Below, piece by piece: positions 19,823 to 30,613 of a stretch of 64,000 nt of DNA. The stretch lies in NCBI RefSeq assembly GCF_002632825.1, contig NZ_NJAJ01000006.1, positions 1 through 64,000 on the forward strand, given 5' to 3'. This DNA is from Xenorhabdus stockiae (lineage in GTDB: Bacteria; Pseudomonadota; Gammaproteobacteria; Enterobacterales; Enterobacteriaceae). The translations under genes were made by a program, and so were the position numbers. Each line of letters opens with the position of its first letter. Positions within the stretch are counted from its first letter, which is position 1. Below the pieces are notes generated by a model, which was not told the DNA's origin, did not search any database, and worked only from the letters and a program-made list of their open reading frames with translations.

Positions 19823-20527
19823 CTTAGAGTTTGCTCACAGTAATTAAGGACGTTTAGCGGATAAGGTGATTTATCTTACTGACAGCTAGACGTCCGCTAC
19901 GAAGCATGGTAAGTTAGCGACCACGTGCTTATATGGAACATGCATAGAAAAATTTTCATCATCTGCATGAATAATTGACAACGGACATGTTACATACTAA
20001 ACAATCTGTAGTGTCTGATAAATCTGTTATCTCTGACACCTTGAAATATCTGATGGCATATCGTATTTAGTACAGTATCTAAAAGCATATAGTATCTAAA
20101 AGCATATATAGTGAGTCATTCAGTATATAGCCTGATGCTGAAGACGTCTTTATGCTAACATCCCAATGATGTTTTCGTTCCAGCGTCTATGTTGAAGCCT
20201 TCTTTTACTGAACCTCTTTTGCTGAGATAATATTTGCTAAAACAGTATTTGTTGAAACGGTACTTACGCTGAGATAGCTTTTCACTGAGATAGTTTTTAG
20301 TTCTGAACTTAATCACATTTTGTTATTACCATCTCAGCCGTGCATTCACAGTTTGTTAGCCTTATTTTGAAATCAATTAGAGTACTTCAGACTATTACCT
20401 TGTAATATAAATTTATATGTTAAAAGGTTGTATTTGTTTTGGGTACAAATAAACAGGCACCGATAACGCTGCCATACCATTCACGTTCATAGTTCGAGAT
20501 ATACCCCGAGTTAAAGAACCCACCATT
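19823..20527 (+). promoter_or_regulatory. Long untranslated leader region of rho
   Basis: A 705-bp stretch without a convincing gene. In E. coli, rho has a leader of roughly 250 nt that mediates autogenous Rho-dependent attenuation. Here the spacer is larger and repetitive: a perfect 17-bp tandem duplication at 20074-20107, and a degenerate block at 20217-20298 with three copies of CTGAGATA and recurring (A)CAGTATTTG/TATTTGCT-like words. A weak 27-codon reading frame at 19987-20070 has no good ribosome site. Confidence 0.6.
20074..20107. repeat. Perfect 17-bp tandem duplication in the rho leader
   Basis: The unit AGTATCTAAAAGCATAT occurs twice with no spacer (20074-20090 and 20091-20107). 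Confidence 0.95.
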
Positions 20528-21787
20528 ATGAATCTTACCGAATTAAAAAATACGCCGGTATCAGAGTTAATTACTCTCGGCGAAAATATGGGGCTGGAAA
20601 ATCTGGCTCGTATGCGCAAGCAAGACATTATTTTCTCTATCCTCAAACAGCATGCGAAGAGCGGAGAGGATATTTTCGGAGATGGTGTGCTGGAGATATT
20701 GCAGGATGGATTCGGTTTCCTCCGCTCAGCAGACAGCTCCTACCTTGCAGGCCCCGATGATATCTACGTTTCTCCTAGTCAAATCCGCCGCTTTAACCTC
20801 CGTACCGGTGACACCATTTCAGGTAAAATCCGCCCACCGAAAGAAGGTGAACGTTATTTTGCCCTGTTAAAAGTTAATGAAGTTAACTTTGATAAGCCAG
20901 AAAATGCCCGCAGCAAGATCCTGTTTGAAAACCTCACTCCACTTCATGCTAATAACCGTTTGCGTATGGAGCGTGGTAATGGTTCTACAGAAGACCTGAC
21001 AGCCCGGGTTCTGGATTTGGCTGCACCTATCGGTCGTGGTCAGCGTGGTCTGATTGTTGCACCACCAAAAGCGGGTAAAACTATGTTGCTGCAAAACATT
21101 GCGGCGAACATTGCACATAACTATCCAGACTGCGTATTGATGGTATTGCTGATTGATGAGCGTCCGGAAGAAGTGACCGAAATGCAGCGCCTGGTCAAAG
21201 GTGAAGTTATCGCTTCTACTTTTGATGAGCCTGCTTCCCGCCACGTTCAAGTGGCTGAAATGGTCATCGAAAAAGCAAAACGCCTGGTTGAACATAAAAA
21301 AGACGTTATTATCCTGTTGGATTCCATAACCCGCCTTGCCCGTGCATATAACACCGTTGTTCCGGCTTCTGGTAAAGTGCTGACTGGTGGTGTGGATGCC
21401 AATGCTCTGCATCGTCCAAAACGTTTCTTTGGTGCAGCACGTAATGTTGAAGAAGGTGGTAGCCTGACCATCATCGCTACAGCGCTGGTTGATACCGGTT
21501 CTAAAATGGATGAGGTCATTTACGAAGAATTTAAAGGTACAGGTAATATGGAATTGCACCTGTCCCGTAAGATTGCAGAAAAACGTGTTTTCCCTGCGAT
21601 TGATTACAACCGTTCTGGTACGCGTAAAGAAGAGTTGCTCACGACTCAGGATGAGCTACAGAAGATGTGGATATTGCGTAAAATTATTCACCCTATGGGT
21701 GAAATTGATGCAATGGAATTCCTTATCAATAAACTGGCTATGACAAAAACAAACGAAGAATTTTTCGACTTTATGAAACGTTCGTAG
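20528..21787 (+). CDS. rho: Transcription termination factor Rho
   Basis: A protein of 419 residues, same length as and almost identical to E. coli Rho. The order is an N-terminal helical domain, an OSD-type RNA-binding domain (GFGFLRS...[18 protein letters not shown]), and a RecA-like ATPase with Walker A PPKAGKT (about residue 180) and Walker [17 protein letters not shown]. The Q-loop and R-loop region is [23 protein letters not shown]. The hexamer terminates transcription at rut sites. The ribosome site is weak, in keeping with controlled expression. Confidence 0.98.
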   Translation: MNLTELKNTPVSELITLGENMGLENLARMRKQDIIFSILKQHAKSGEDIFGDGVLEILQDGFGFLRSADSSYLAGPDDIYVSPSQIRRFNLRTGDTISGKIRPPKEGERYFALLKVNEVNFDKPENARSKILFENLTPLHANNRLRMERGNGSTEDLTARVLDLAAPIGRGQRGLIVAPPKAGKTMLLQNIAANIAHNYPDCVLMVLLIDERPEEVTEMQRLVKGEVIASTFDEPASRHVQVAEMVIEKAKRLVEHKKDVIILLDSITRLARAYNTVVPASGKVLTGGVDANALHRPKRFFGAARNVEEGGSLTIIATALVDTGSKMDEVIYEEFKGTGNMELHLSRKIAEKRVFPAIDYNRSGTRKEELLTTQDELQKMWILRKIIHPMGEIDAMEFLINKLAMTKTNEEFFDFMKRS

Positions 21788-21845
21788 TCTGCAAATAACA
21801 ATTAATAGTCCATAAACAAAAAGTAATTAAGCGATCACTTCTTCA

Positions 21846-21876
21846 AAAAAACGCCACTCTTCTGTGGCGTTTTTTA
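21846..21876 (+). terminator. Terminator of rho
   Basis: AAAAAACGCCAC pairs with GTGGCGTTTTTT around TCTTCT, a textbook intrinsic terminator 60 nt after the rho stop. The following 270 bp up to wecA hold no gene I can support and should contain the wecA promoter. Confidence 0.93.
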
Positions 21877-22147
21877 TAGATAGAGTTTAAGTTACCACAA
21901 AATGGCATGTATTTTGCTTATTTATCTTTAGAAGATACGTGTTCCTAAGCAGTGCTGAAATAGGTGCTCCGTGAATAATTATTGATCACGATCTACGACT
22001 AGTTTTACCAGTGTGTAGTTATCTTACATTTATTGTTGGCACCTTATTTATTGACTGGATGCTTATTTAATAAGTTGATCTTAAAGGGAATATAAAAGTC
22101 AATGAATAATATATGCTCTACCATTCTTTTTGCAGAGAGTTGTTATT

Positions 22148-23236
22148 GTGAATATTCCCAGTATAACTGCTGAAATTTTATGCATCTTTGTATTCTCATT
22201 TATATTTTTATTTGTGTCGCGTAAGGTCTCACAACATATCGGCCTTGTAGATAAACCTAATTCCCGTAAATGTCATCATGGAGTAATCCCCCTGGTAGGA
22301 GGGATATCTATCTTTTTTGGGATTTGTTTTGGCTTTGCGATAACAAAAGAGTTTATCCCCCATAAATGGATATATTTATCTTGTGCTGGAATACTGGTTT
22401 TTATTGGTGCACTAGATGATCGTTTTGATCTTAGTGTAAAGATCCGGGCGATAATTCAAGCCTTAGTTGGCATTAGTATGATGTACTTTGCTGGGCTTAG
22501 ATTAGAAAATCTGGGTGAGGTTTTTGGGCCATGGGAGATGGCGCTTGGGCCATTTAGCTATGCCGTCACCCTGTTTGCGGTCTGGGCAGCTATAAACGCT
22601 TTCAATATGATGGATGGTATTGATGGCCTGTTAGGCGGCCTGTCCTGTGTCTCTTTCGGGGCTTTGGGTATCCTGCTGTATGAGAGCGGCAATACAGCTT
22701 TAGCATTCTGGTGCTTTGCATTTATCGCCGGGATACTGCCTTATATTTTTCTTAATCTGGGGCTGTTGGGTAAACGCTTTAAAGTCTTTATGGGAGATGC
22801 CGGGAGTACATTAATTGGCTTTACCATTATCTGGTTGCTGACTGAAGCGACTCAGGGTGGAAATCGTTCTATCAATCCTGTGACGGCTTTATGGATCATT
22901 GCCATTCCGTTGATGGATATGGTTGCAATTATGTATCGCCGATTACGTAAGGGAATGAGCCCGTTTTCACCAGATCGCCAGCATATTCATCACTTAATCA
23001 TGCGTGCTGGTTTCACGTCCCGTCAGGCCTTTGTCTTAATCACGATGGCTGCAGCGTTGTTAGCGGGGATTGGTATTATTGGCGAACGACTGGATTTTGT
23101 TCCTCAATGGGTAATGTTGGCATTATTTTTGCTTGCATTTATGTTGTATGGTTATTGCATCAAAAGAGCATGGCGTGTAGCCCGTTTTATTAAGCGGTGG
23201 AAACGCCGGATGCGTCGGGTTGCAAGCCATCACTAA
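22148..23236 (+). CDS. wecA: Undecaprenyl-phosphate GlcNAc-1-phosphate transferase WecA
   Basis: A polytopic membrane enzyme of 362 residues (about 11 helices). It transfers GlcNAc-1-phosphate from UDP-GlcNAc to undecaprenyl phosphate, the first step of common antigen and often of O-antigen. Signatures of the family are seen: GALDDRFDLSVK, the Mg-binding NAFNMMDGIDGL, VFMGDAGSTLIGF, and the carbohydrate-recognition loop SPFSPDRQHIHHL. The start is GTG 22148 with a GAGAG ribosome site 8-9 nt upstream; the frame extends to a TTG at 22130 with no support. It is the first gene of the antigen cluster. Confidence 0.96.
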   Translation: MNIPSITAEILCIFVFSFIFLFVSRKVSQHIGLVDKPNSRKCHHGVIPLVGGISIFFGICFGFAITKEFIPHKWIYLSCAGILVFIGALDDRFDLSVKIRAIIQALVGISMMYFAGLRLENLGEVFGPWEMALGPFSYAVTLFAVWAAINAFNMMDGIDGLLGGLSCVSFGALGILLYESGNTALAFWCFAFIAGILPYIFLNLGLLGKRFKVFMGDAGSTLIGFTIIWLLTEATQGGNRSINPVTALWIIAIPLMDMVAIMYRRLRKGMSPFSPDRQHIHHLIMRAGFTSRQAFVLITMAAALLAGIGIIGERLDFVPQWVMLALFLLAFMLYGYCIKRAWRVARFIKRWKRRMRRVASHH

Positions 23237-23269
23237 AAAAACATCGGCTTATCAAAGAGGTTTTGCGCA

Positions 23270-24325
23270 GTGGAAAACTCAGAAACGAAATCTAATCAGG
23301 ATCAAACGGTTACAGAGCATGAACTGGATATTCGTGCGCTATGTTGTGCTCTGTGGCGTGGAAAGATATGGATTATCGCACTGGCAATAATTTTCGCTGC
23401 TGTTGCTCTGGCTGCATCGTATCTGATGCAGCAAAAATGGAGCGCAACCGCTATTGTGGATTTACCGACAACTAATAATCTGGGGAGTTATTACTCACAA
23501 CAGCAATTTTTGCGCAATCTGGATACGCATATTAATGCTTCACCGGAAGCTCAACTGCCGACCATTCCCGATGGGGCTTACAAAGAGTTCATGATACAGG
23601 CTGAAGCTTATGATACTCGTCGTGAATTCTGGCTGCACTCCAATTATTACAAACAGCGTCATGACGGTAAAAGCAAAGCTGATGCGGTGTTACTGGAAGA
23701 ATTAATCAACAATATTCAGGTGACACGTCGCGGTGAAAAAAATGCCCAGAATGAAAGTATCAAACTGACGGCAGAGACAGCCGCTGATGCTAATCGGCTT
23801 TTGCGGGAGTACATTGCTTTTGCTAACCAACGTGCGAGTACTCATCTGAATGACGAAATAAAAGGCGCATGGGCAACACGGACTCAGTCAATGAAAGCGC
23901 TGGTCAAACGGCAGGAACTCGTCGCCAAGGCCATGTATAACCGTGAGTTGAACGTATTGCAGCAATCATTAAAAGTTGCTGAAAAACAGGGTATTCAGCG
24001 TAACCAGACAAACATTCCCATCGGCGAATTACCTGAATCCAAAATGTTTATGCTGGGAGTCCCATTACTACAGGCTCAGCTTGAAACATTGGAGGCTACA
24101 GGCCCTAATTACAGTATCGATTATGATCAAAATATAGCGATGCTATCGACACTCAGTGTCGGCCCTACTTTGCAGAACACTTTTCAGACCTACCGTTATC
24201 TTAGAACGCCAGAAGAACCTGTTAATAGAGACAGTCCTCGCCGTGTATTTATGATGGTTTTGTGGGGAGGTGTAGGTCTGTTGATTGGTGCTGGAGTCGC
24301 ATTAGCGAGGCGTTCACGCACATAA
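23270..24325 (+). CDS. wzzE: Common antigen chain-length regulator WzzE
   Basis: A polysaccharide co-polymerase of 351 residues. It has one membrane helix near residues 33-53 (IWIIALAIIFAAVALAASYL), a large periplasmic region, and a second helix near the C terminus (residues about 326-345). It sets the modal length of the antigen chains made by WzyE. The C-terminal proline-rich stretch (LRTPEEPVNRDSPRR) before the last helix is typical of Wzz proteins. Translation starts at GTG 23270 after AGAGG. Confidence 0.94.
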   Translation: MENSETKSNQDQTVTEHELDIRALCCALWRGKIWIIALAIIFAAVALAASYLMQQKWSATAIVDLPTTNNLGSYYSQQQFLRNLDTHINASPEAQLPTIPDGAYKEFMIQAEAYDTRREFWLHSNYYKQRHDGKSKADAVLLEELINNIQVTRRGEKNAQNESIKLTAETAADANRLLREYIAFANQRASTHLNDEIKGAWATRTQSMKALVKRQELVAKAMYNRELNVLQQSLKVAEKQGIQRNQTNIPIGELPESKMFMLGVPLLQAQLETLEATGPNYSIDYDQNIAMLSTLSVGPTLQNTFQTYRYLRTPEEPVNRDSPRRVFMMVLWGGVGLLIGAGVALARRSRT

Positions 24326-24381
24326 TTTTATATTCCTTTGTGGAACTACCCAGCAATGATTAACAAAATAAGAGAGCCACT

Positions 24382-25512
24382 GTGAAAGTGTTAACTGTGT
24401 TTGGTACTCGCCCGGAAGCCATCAAAATGGCGCCGCTGGTACACGCTTTAGCCGAGGATAGTGATTTTGAGGCAAAAGTTTGTGTGACCGCACAGCATAG
24501 GGAAATGTTGGATCAGGTACTGAACTTATTTGGGATCAAGCCGGATTTTGATCTCAATATTATGAAGAAAGGGCAGGATCTGACGGATATTACCTGCCGG
24601 ATACTTGAATCCATAAAGCCGGTATTAAATGAGTTCAAGCCAGATGTAGTACTGGTACATGGTGATACCACCACTACAATGGCGACCAGCCTGGCGGCTT
24701 TTTATCAGAGAATACCGGTAGGACATGTTGAGGCAGGGCTGAGAACAGGCGATCTTTACTCTCCATGGCCGGAAGAGGCCAACCGTAAAATTGCAGGTCA
24801 TCTGGCAACGTATCATTTTGCTCCGACAGAAAACTCCCGCAGTAACCTCTTACAGGAATCTATAGCAGACAACGCTGTTTTCGTTACGGGAAACACCGTT
24901 ATTGATGCTTTACTCTGGGTGCGTGATCGCATTATGCATGATGACAGATTAAGGGGACAGCTTGCTGAGCTTTACCCTTTTATTGATCCTGCTAAAAAGA
25001 TGATTTTGGTAACAGGTCATCGTCGAGAGAATTTTGGTGGTGGTTTTGAGCGAATCTGTGAAGCACTGGCGCAAATCGCCAGAATGCATCCAGATGTGCA
25101 GGTTGTGTATCCTGTACACCTGAATCCCAATGTATGCGAACCGGTAAAACGTATTTTGCATGGTATTGATAATATTATTCTTATCAGCCCACAGGATTAC
25201 CTGCCCTTTGTTTATCTGATGGATCACGCCTATTTGATCCTGACTGATTCAGGCGGGATTCAGGAAGAAGCTCCCTCACTCGGTAAGCCCGTTTTGGTCA
25301 TGCGTAATACTACAGAGCGACCGGAAGCGGCTGATGCGGGTACTGTGCGGCTGGTAGGAACAAAAACCCAAACTATTGTTGATGAAGTCACGCGTTTGTT
25401 GACGGATGACTCCGCTTATCAACAGATGAGCCGGGCCCATAATCCTTACGGGGATGGCAAAGCTTGCCAGAAAATTCTGGAAATATTGAAGAAAAATCAG
25501 GTGACATTATGA
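24382..25512 (+). CDS. wecB: UDP-N-acetylglucosamine 2-epimerase (non-hydrolysing)
   Basis: A protein of 376 residues with a GT-B fold. It interconverts UDP-GlcNAc and UDP-ManNAc. Signature motifs are [14 protein letters not shown] at the N terminus, [23 protein letters not shown] and [12 protein letters not shown]. The start is GTG 24382 ([13 protein letters not shown] as in homologues). It overlaps the next gene by 4 nt. Confidence 0.97.
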   Translation: MKVLTVFGTRPEAIKMAPLVHALAEDSDFEAKVCVTAQHREMLDQVLNLFGIKPDFDLNIMKKGQDLTDITCRILESIKPVLNEFKPDVVLVHGDTTTTMATSLAAFYQRIPVGHVEAGLRTGDLYSPWPEEANRKIAGHLATYHFAPTENSRSNLLQESIADNAVFVTGNTVIDALLWVRDRIMHDDRLRGQLAELYPFIDPAKKMILVTGHRRENFGGGFERICEALAQIARMHPDVQVVYPVHLNPNVCEPVKRILHGIDNIILISPQDYLPFVYLMDHAYLILTDSGGIQEEAPSLGKPVLVMRNTTERPEAADAGTVRLVGTKTQTIVDEVTRLLTDDSAYQQMSRAHNPYGDGKACQKILEILKKNQVTL

Positions 25513-26771
25513 GTTTTGAAACAATTTCTGTGATCGGTCTTGGTTATATCGGTTTACCTACTGCGGCAGCATTCGCTTCCTGCCAGAAAACGGTTATTGG
25601 TGTTGATGTTAACCAGCATGCAGTGGAGACGATTAATCGTGGAGAGATTCACATTGTTGAGCCTGATTTGGATCAAGTTGTAAAAACAGCTGTTGAAGGT
25701 GGTTATCTGAGAGCGGTAACTTCGCCTCAGCCAGCGGATGCATTTTTGATTGCGGTTCCTACGCCTTTTAAGGGCGATCATGAGCCTGATATGGCTTATG
25801 TTCATTCAGCAGCAGAATCCATTGCACCTGTTTTGAAAAAAGGCGATCTGATTATTCTGGAATCAACCTCGCCTGTCGGTGCGACGGAACAAATGGCCGA
25901 GAGGCTGGCAGAAGCCCGACCGGATCTCTCCTTTCCGCAACAGGCAGGGGAAAATTCAGATATTGATATCGCTTATTGTCCTGAACGGGTATTGCCGGGT
26001 CAGGTCATGGTGGAGTTAATCAAAAACGACCGAGTTGTGGGAGGAATGACTCCAAAATCCTCTTCCAGAGCAAGCGATCTATATAAAATTTTCCTTGAAG
26101 GTGAATGTGTTGTCACCAACGCCAGAACGGCAGAAATGTGTAAGCTGACTGAGAACAGCTTCCGGGATGTTAACATCGCCTTTGCCAATGAACTCTCGCT
26201 TATCTGCGCTGAACAGGGAATTAATGTCTGGGAATTAATCCGTCTGGCAAACCGACATCCTCGGGTCAATATCCTGCAACCGGGGCCGGGAGTTGGGGGG
26301 CACTGCATTGCAGTCGATCCGTGGTTTATTGTGTCACAAAATCCTACTCAGTCTCGCCTGATCCGCACCGCCCGCCTTGTAAACGACGACAAACCACTTT
26401 GGGTGGTTGATCAGGTGAAAGCCGCAGTCGCGGATTGTCTGGCTGAAAGCGACAAGCGAGCCAGTGAAATTAAGATTGCCTGCTTTGGTCTGGCATTTAA
26501 ATCAAACATTGATGATTTACGTGAAAGTCCGGCCATTCATATCACTAAAATGATTGCGCAGTGGCACGCTGGTCCTACTCTGGCTGTTGAACCGAATATT
26601 CACGAACTGCCTCATTCACTGGAAGGTGTGGTGGAGCTGGTCAGTCTGCAACAGGCACTGGAAGAGGCTGATGTAGTATTAATGCTGGTGGATCATCGTC
26701 AGTTTAAGGCTATCAATGGCAGCCAGATAAAACAAAAATGGGTTGTAGATAGCAAAGGAGTCTGGCGTTGA
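25509..26771 (+). CDS. wecC: UDP-N-acetyl-D-mannosamine dehydrogenase
   Basis: A protein of 420 residues, the exact E. coli WecC length. It oxidises UDP-ManNAc to UDP-ManNAcA with two NAD+. The N-terminal Rossmann motif is [15 protein letters not shown]. The catalytic cysteine region is [16 protein letters not shown] (about residue 265), and the C-terminal UDP-binding domain has [17 protein letters not shown] 25509 overlaps the wecB stop (ATGA). Confidence 0.97.
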   Translation: MSFETISVIGLGYIGLPTAAAFASCQKTVIGVDVNQHAVETINRGEIHIVEPDLDQVVKTAVEGGYLRAVTSPQPADAFLIAVPTPFKGDHEPDMAYVHSAAESIAPVLKKGDLIILESTSPVGATEQMAERLAEARPDLSFPQQAGENSDIDIAYCPERVLPGQVMVELIKNDRVVGGMTPKSSSRASDLYKIFLEGECVVTNARTAEMCKLTENSFRDVNIAFANELSLICAEQGINVWELIRLANRHPRVNILQPGPGVGGHCIAVDPWFIVSQNPTQSRLIRTARLVNDDKPLWVVDQVKAAVADCLAESDKRASEIKIACFGLAFKSNIDDLRESPAIHITKMIAQWHAGPTLAVEPNIHELPHSLEGVVELVSLQQALEEADVVLMLVDHRQFKAINGSQIKQKWVVDSKGVWR

Positions 26772-27868
26772 AACGTATTCTAATTACTGGTGGAGCAGGG
26801 TTTATTGGTTCTGCGGTGGTTCGCCACATAATCAATCACACTGAAGACAGTGTGGTTGTGGTCGATAGCCTGACTTATGCCGGAAATATTGAGTCACTGA
26901 CCCCGGTCGCTGATCATCCTCGTTATGCGTTTGAGCAGGCGGATATCTGTCATCGTGATGCTTTGGAACGTATTTTTCAGCAATATCAGCCTGATGCGGT
27001 GATGCATCTGGCGGCGGAAAGCCATGTTGACCGCTCTATTGATGGGCCAGCGGCGTTCATTGAAACCAATATCATTGGTACTTACACCCTATTAGAAGTG
27101 GCTCGTGCATTCTGGCAGCAGTTAGATCAGGAAAAACAGGCAACATTCCGTTTTCACCATATTTCAACGGATGAGGTCTATGGTGATCTGCATGGTGAAG
27201 AGGGCTTTTTCACAGAAACGACACCTTATGCACCGAGCAGCCCTTATTCAGCATCCAAAGCATCCAGCGATCATCTGGTCAGGGCATGGCGACGCACTTA
27301 TGGTTTACCAACCGTGATCACGAACTGCTCTAATAACTATGGCCCTTACCATTTTCCGGAAAAGCTGATCCCTCTGGTGATCCTGAATGCACTGGCGGGT
27401 AAACCTTTACCTGTTTACGGTAAGGGAGAGCAGAGCCGTGACTGGCTGTATGTGGAAGATCACGCACGGGCACTGCATCTGGTAGTGACTCAGGCTGTAC
27501 CGGGCGAGACATATAATATTGGCGGCCATAACGAGCGCCGTAATATTGATGTGGTCGAGACTATTTGCGAGTTGCTGGAAGAATTTAAGCCGGAAAAACC
27601 AGCCGGTGTGGCGCATTACCGAGAGCTGATTACCTACGTTACAGATCGTCCGGGGCATGATATGCGTTATGCCATTGATGCCGCAAAAATTGAGCGTGAA
27701 TTAGGTTGGAAACCACAGGAAACGTTTGAATCCGGTATGCGTAAGACAGTGCAGTGGTATCTGGCAAACGAAAATTGGTGGCGCAGGGTGCAGGATGGCT
27801 CTTATGCGGGAGAACGTCTTGGCTTGTCTGAACATGATGGACAGTTTGATCATTGCGGAAATAAATAA
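26768..27868 (+). CDS. rffG: dTDP-glucose 4,6-dehydratase
   Basis: A short-chain dehydrogenase/reductase of 366 residues that makes dTDP-4-dehydro-6-deoxyglucose for the Fuc4NAc branch. Seen are the NAD motif [11 protein letters not shown], the catalytic triad region [11 protein letters not shown] with [10 protein letters not shown], and [14 protein letters not shown]. Translation starts at a TTG that overlaps the wecC stop (TTGA), with AAGGAG about 8 nt upstream. It is about 11 residues longer than the E. coli protein at its C terminus. Confidence 0.96.
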   Translation: MKRILITGGAGFIGSAVVRHIINHTEDSVVVVDSLTYAGNIESLTPVADHPRYAFEQADICHRDALERIFQQYQPDAVMHLAAESHVDRSIDGPAAFIETNIIGTYTLLEVARAFWQQLDQEKQATFRFHHISTDEVYGDLHGEEGFFTETTPYAPSSPYSASKASSDHLVRAWRRTYGLPTVITNCSNNYGPYHFPEKLIPLVILNALAGKPLPVYGKGEQSRDWLYVEDHARALHLVVTQAVPGETYNIGGHNERRNIDVVETICELLEEFKPEKPAGVAHYRELITYVTDRPGHDMRYAIDAAKIERELGWKPQETFESGMRKTVQWYLANENWWRRVQDGSYAGERLGLSEHDGQFDHCGNK

Positions 27869-27886
27869 ACCCATCAGGGGGATGAC

Positions 27887-28762
27887 ATGAAAGGAATTAT
27901 CCTGGCAGGTGGCTCCGGCACACGCCTGTACCCGATAACACGCGGCGTCTCAAAGCAGTTATTGCCTATTTATGACAAGCCAATGATCTACTATCCGTTG
28001 TCAGTCTTAATGCTGGCAGGGATACGCGATATCCTGATTATTTCCACTCAGGAAGACTTACCTGCCTTTAAACGTTTACTGGGTGATGGTGAGCGTTTTG
28101 GCATTCATCTGAGCTATGCAGTACAGCCTTCGCCGGATGGTCTGGCGCAGGCATTCCTGATTGGTGAAGAGTTTATTGGTGATAATCCTTGTTGTCTGGT
28201 GCTGGGTGACAATATTTACTTTGGTCAGGCATTCAGTCCGAAACTACAAAGTGTGGCGGCCCGTAGTCATGGCGCTACCGTATTTGGCTATCAGGTTATG
28301 GACCCTGAGCGGTTCGGTGTTGTGGAGTTTGACGAACAATATCGCGTACTTTCTATTGAAGAGAAGCCAGCACAGCCAAAATCCAATTGGGCGGTGACCG
28401 GGCTTTACTTTTATGACAACAACGTTGTGGATTTCGCTAAGCGGGTAAAACCATCCATTCGCGGAGAGCTGGAAATTACCAGTATCAATCAGATGTATCT
28501 GGAGCGGGGCGAGCTGAATGTTGAATTACTCGGGCGTGGCTTTGCCTGGCTGGACACCGGTACCCACGACAGCCTGATTGAAGCCAGTATGTTTGTGCAG
28601 ACTGTCGAAAAACGGCAGGGCTTCAAAATTGCCTGTCTGGAAGAGATCGCATGGCGTAATGGCTGGATGAGCGATGAGCAGGTCAGAGCTTCTGCGGCAG
28701 AGTTAACTAAAACAGGCTATGGTCAATATTTGCTGGATTTACTCAATGTCTATTCACGCTGA
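27887..28762 (+). CDS. rffH: Glucose-1-phosphate thymidylyltransferase 2
   Basis: A nucleotidyltransferase of 291 residues that makes dTDP-glucose from dTTP and glucose-1-phosphate. Seen are the signature [27 protein letters not shown] at the N terminus, the metal-binding VLGDNIYFG and [11 protein letters not shown]. It supplies RffG with substrate. A strong CAGGGGG ribosome site precedes ATG 27887. Confidence 0.96.
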   Translation: MKGIILAGGSGTRLYPITRGVSKQLLPIYDKPMIYYPLSVLMLAGIRDILIISTQEDLPAFKRLLGDGERFGIHLSYAVQPSPDGLAQAFLIGEEFIGDNPCCLVLGDNIYFGQAFSPKLQSVAARSHGATVFGYQVMDPERFGVVEFDEQYRVLSIEEKPAQPKSNWAVTGLYFYDNNVVDFAKRVKPSIRGELEITSINQMYLERGELNVELLGRGFAWLDTGTHDSLIEASMFVQTVEKRQGFKIACLEEIAWRNGWMSDEQVRASAAELTKTGYGQYLLDLLNVYSR

Positions 28763-29477
28763 TATTGAACCTCTGGCATGGGACAGCCAATTTTTTGGCC
28801 TGTCCACTGCCCGTCTGAACATCATAACGGCTTCTTCACCGGCTACTGCGCCAATCACCGCATTGCAGTTGGATGAGTACGCTTTAGTGCAGGCAAAAGT
28901 ACCGGCTCAACAGGTTTATCTGATTGATCAATTATCGGCACTGGGCTTTTCTCTGGTGGAAGGTGAAGCAGATTTACGGTTATCCATTAGCTCGGAAAAA
29001 GCTGACAGGGGTCAGGCGCTAATAACCGCGACTCCACAGGATATTCCACTACTGAAAGCGGCGGCTGCCAACGTATTTTCAACCAGTCGCTTTCGTACAC
29101 CCTGGTATCAGGTGAATGATAGTGGCCGTTTTTATGCTGCATGGGTTGAGAAGGCGGTTTTGGGCACCTTTGACCATGAGTGCCTGCTTGTTAATGATGA
29201 GTGTGGCAATCCTGCTGGTTTTGTCACCATGAGAAAGATAGGAAGTCATGAAGCACGGATAGGTTTGCTGGCGGCAATGCCGGGCAAATTGCAGCAGGGG
29301 ATCGGAAAAAAATTAATGTCAGCGGCGCAACAATGGTGCCATAACCATGAGATACAATGCCTGAGAATTGCAACGCAAATCAGCAACATCACGGCTTTGC
29401 GCCTTTATACACGTAGTGGTGCAACAATCGAAAGCACTGCATATTGGTTATACAGAGGACGAAATGATTCCATTTAA
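28746..29477 (+). CDS. wecD: dTDP-fucosamine acetyltransferase WecD (RffC)
   Basis: A GNAT-family acetyltransferase of 243 residues that N-acetylates dTDP-4-amino-4,6-dideoxygalactose with acetyl-CoA. The N terminus ([12 protein letters not shown]) and C terminus ([14 protein letters not shown]) match WecD, and the acetyl-CoA loop region is [22 protein letters not shown] 28746 fits homologues and overlaps rffH by 17 nt; the frame is open farther upstream. It overlaps wecE by 14 nt. Confidence 0.93.
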   Translation: MSIHADIEPLAWDSQFFGLSTARLNIITASSPATAPITALQLDEYALVQAKVPAQQVYLIDQLSALGFSLVEGEADLRLSISSEKADRGQALITATPQDIPLLKAAAANVFSTSRFRTPWYQVNDSGRFYAAWVEKAVLGTFDHECLLVNDECGNPAGFVTMRKIGSHEARIGLLAAMPGKLQQGIGKKLMSAAQQWCHNHEIQCLRIATQISNITALRLYTRSGATIESTAYWLYRGRNDSI

Positions 29478-30612
29478 CAAACCCCCGGTTGTCGGCACTG
29501 AACTGGAATATATGCAACAGGCGATGGCCAGTGGAAAATTGTGTGGTGATGGTGGTTTTACCAAACGTTGTGAAGAGTGGATGGAGAAACGCTTTAGTTG
29601 TCCGGATGCTTTGCATAAAACAAAGGTGTTGTTAACGCCTTCTTGTACCGCTTCCTTAGAAATGGCGGCAATACTGTTGAATATCCAGCCGGGTGATGAA
29701 GTCATCATGCCGAGCTACACCTTTGTTTCGACTTCCAATGCCTTTGTTCTGCGTGGGGCAACCATTGTTTTCGTGGATATTCACCCGGACACGATGAATA
29801 TTGATGAAACCAAAATTGAAGCAGCCATCACGGATAAAACCCGCGCTATTGTACCAGTGCATTATGCGGGGGTAGCTTGTGAAATGGATAGCATTATGGC
29901 ATTGGCAGAAAAATACAATCTGTATGTCGTCGAAGATGCTGCACAGGGCGTGATGTCAACCTATAAAGGGCGTGCGCTGGGGACGATTGGTCATATTGGT
30001 TGTTTCAGCTTTCATGAAACTAAAAATTACTCAGCCGGAGGCGAAGGTGGAGCGACACTAATCAATGATCAATCCATGCTTGCCCGTGCCGAAGTTATCC
30101 GTGAAAAAGGGACTAACCGTACTCAGTTTTTCCGGGGGCAGGTAGACAAATATACCTGGCGTGACATTGGTTCCAGCTATCTGCTTTCTGACTTACAGGC
30201 GGCATTTCTGTGGGCACAACTGGAAGTCGCGGATAAAATTAATCATCGTCGTCTGGCGCTATGGAATAACTATTATCAGGCGCTGAAACCATTGGCTGAT
30301 AAAGGGCTGCTGACTCTGCCTGTAGTGCCAGAAAATCTGGAACATAATGCCCACATGTTTTATATCAAACTGAAAGATGTGGCAGAACGCAGTGAATTTA
30401 ATCGCTTTATGAAAGAAGCGGATATCCTGACGGTATTTCATTATGTTGCTTTGCATACCAGCCCGGCTGGTGAGAAATGTGGCCGTTTTCATGGCGAAGA
30501 CCGCTTTACTACCCGTGAAAGTGAGCGTCTAGTGCGTTTACCTATGTTTTACAATATTACTGATGAAGAACAACAGGTTGTCATCAGTCGCATCAAGGAA
30601 TTTTTTGCCTGA
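29464..30612 (+). CDS. wecE: dTDP-4-amino-4,6-dideoxygalactose transaminase
   Basis: A DegT/DnrJ/EryC1-type PLP aminotransferase of 382 residues. It aminates dTDP-4-dehydro-6-deoxygalactose with glutamate. The start [17 protein letters not shown] matches WecE. Other motifs are GDEVIMPSYTFVST, VEDAAQGV and the PLP lysine in SFHETKNYSAGGEGG. ATG 29464 is chosen on homology; the open frame extends to 29368 inside wecD. Confidence 0.97.
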   Translation: MIPFNKPPVVGTELEYMQQAMASGKLCGDGGFTKRCEEWMEKRFSCPDALHKTKVLLTPSCTASLEMAAILLNIQPGDEVIMPSYTFVSTSNAFVLRGATIVFVDIHPDTMNIDETKIEAAITDKTRAIVPVHYAGVACEMDSIMALAEKYNLYVVEDAAQGVMSTYKGRALGTIGHIGCFSFHETKNYSAGGEGGATLINDQSMLARAEVIREKGTNRTQFFRGQVDKYTWRDIGSSYLLSDLQAAFLWAQLEVADKINHRRLALWNNYYQALKPLADKGLLTLPVVPENLEHNAHMFYIKLKDVAERSEFNRFMKEADILTVFHYVALHTSPAGEKCGRFHGEDRFTTRESERLVRLPMFYNITDEEQQVVISRIKEFFA

Positions 30613-30613
30613 T

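Noticed and set aside
19987-20070. A 27-codon frame in the rho leader as a possible rhoL peptide
   Set aside because: No good ribosome site and no likeness to E. coli RhoL that I can recall. Kept only as a note in the rho leader finding.
20867-21559. A 230-codon reading frame antisense to rho
   Set aside because: It mirrors the highly conserved rho coding frame. The protein is rich in His, Phe, Thr and Cys in an unordered way and has no recognisable domain or ribosome site.
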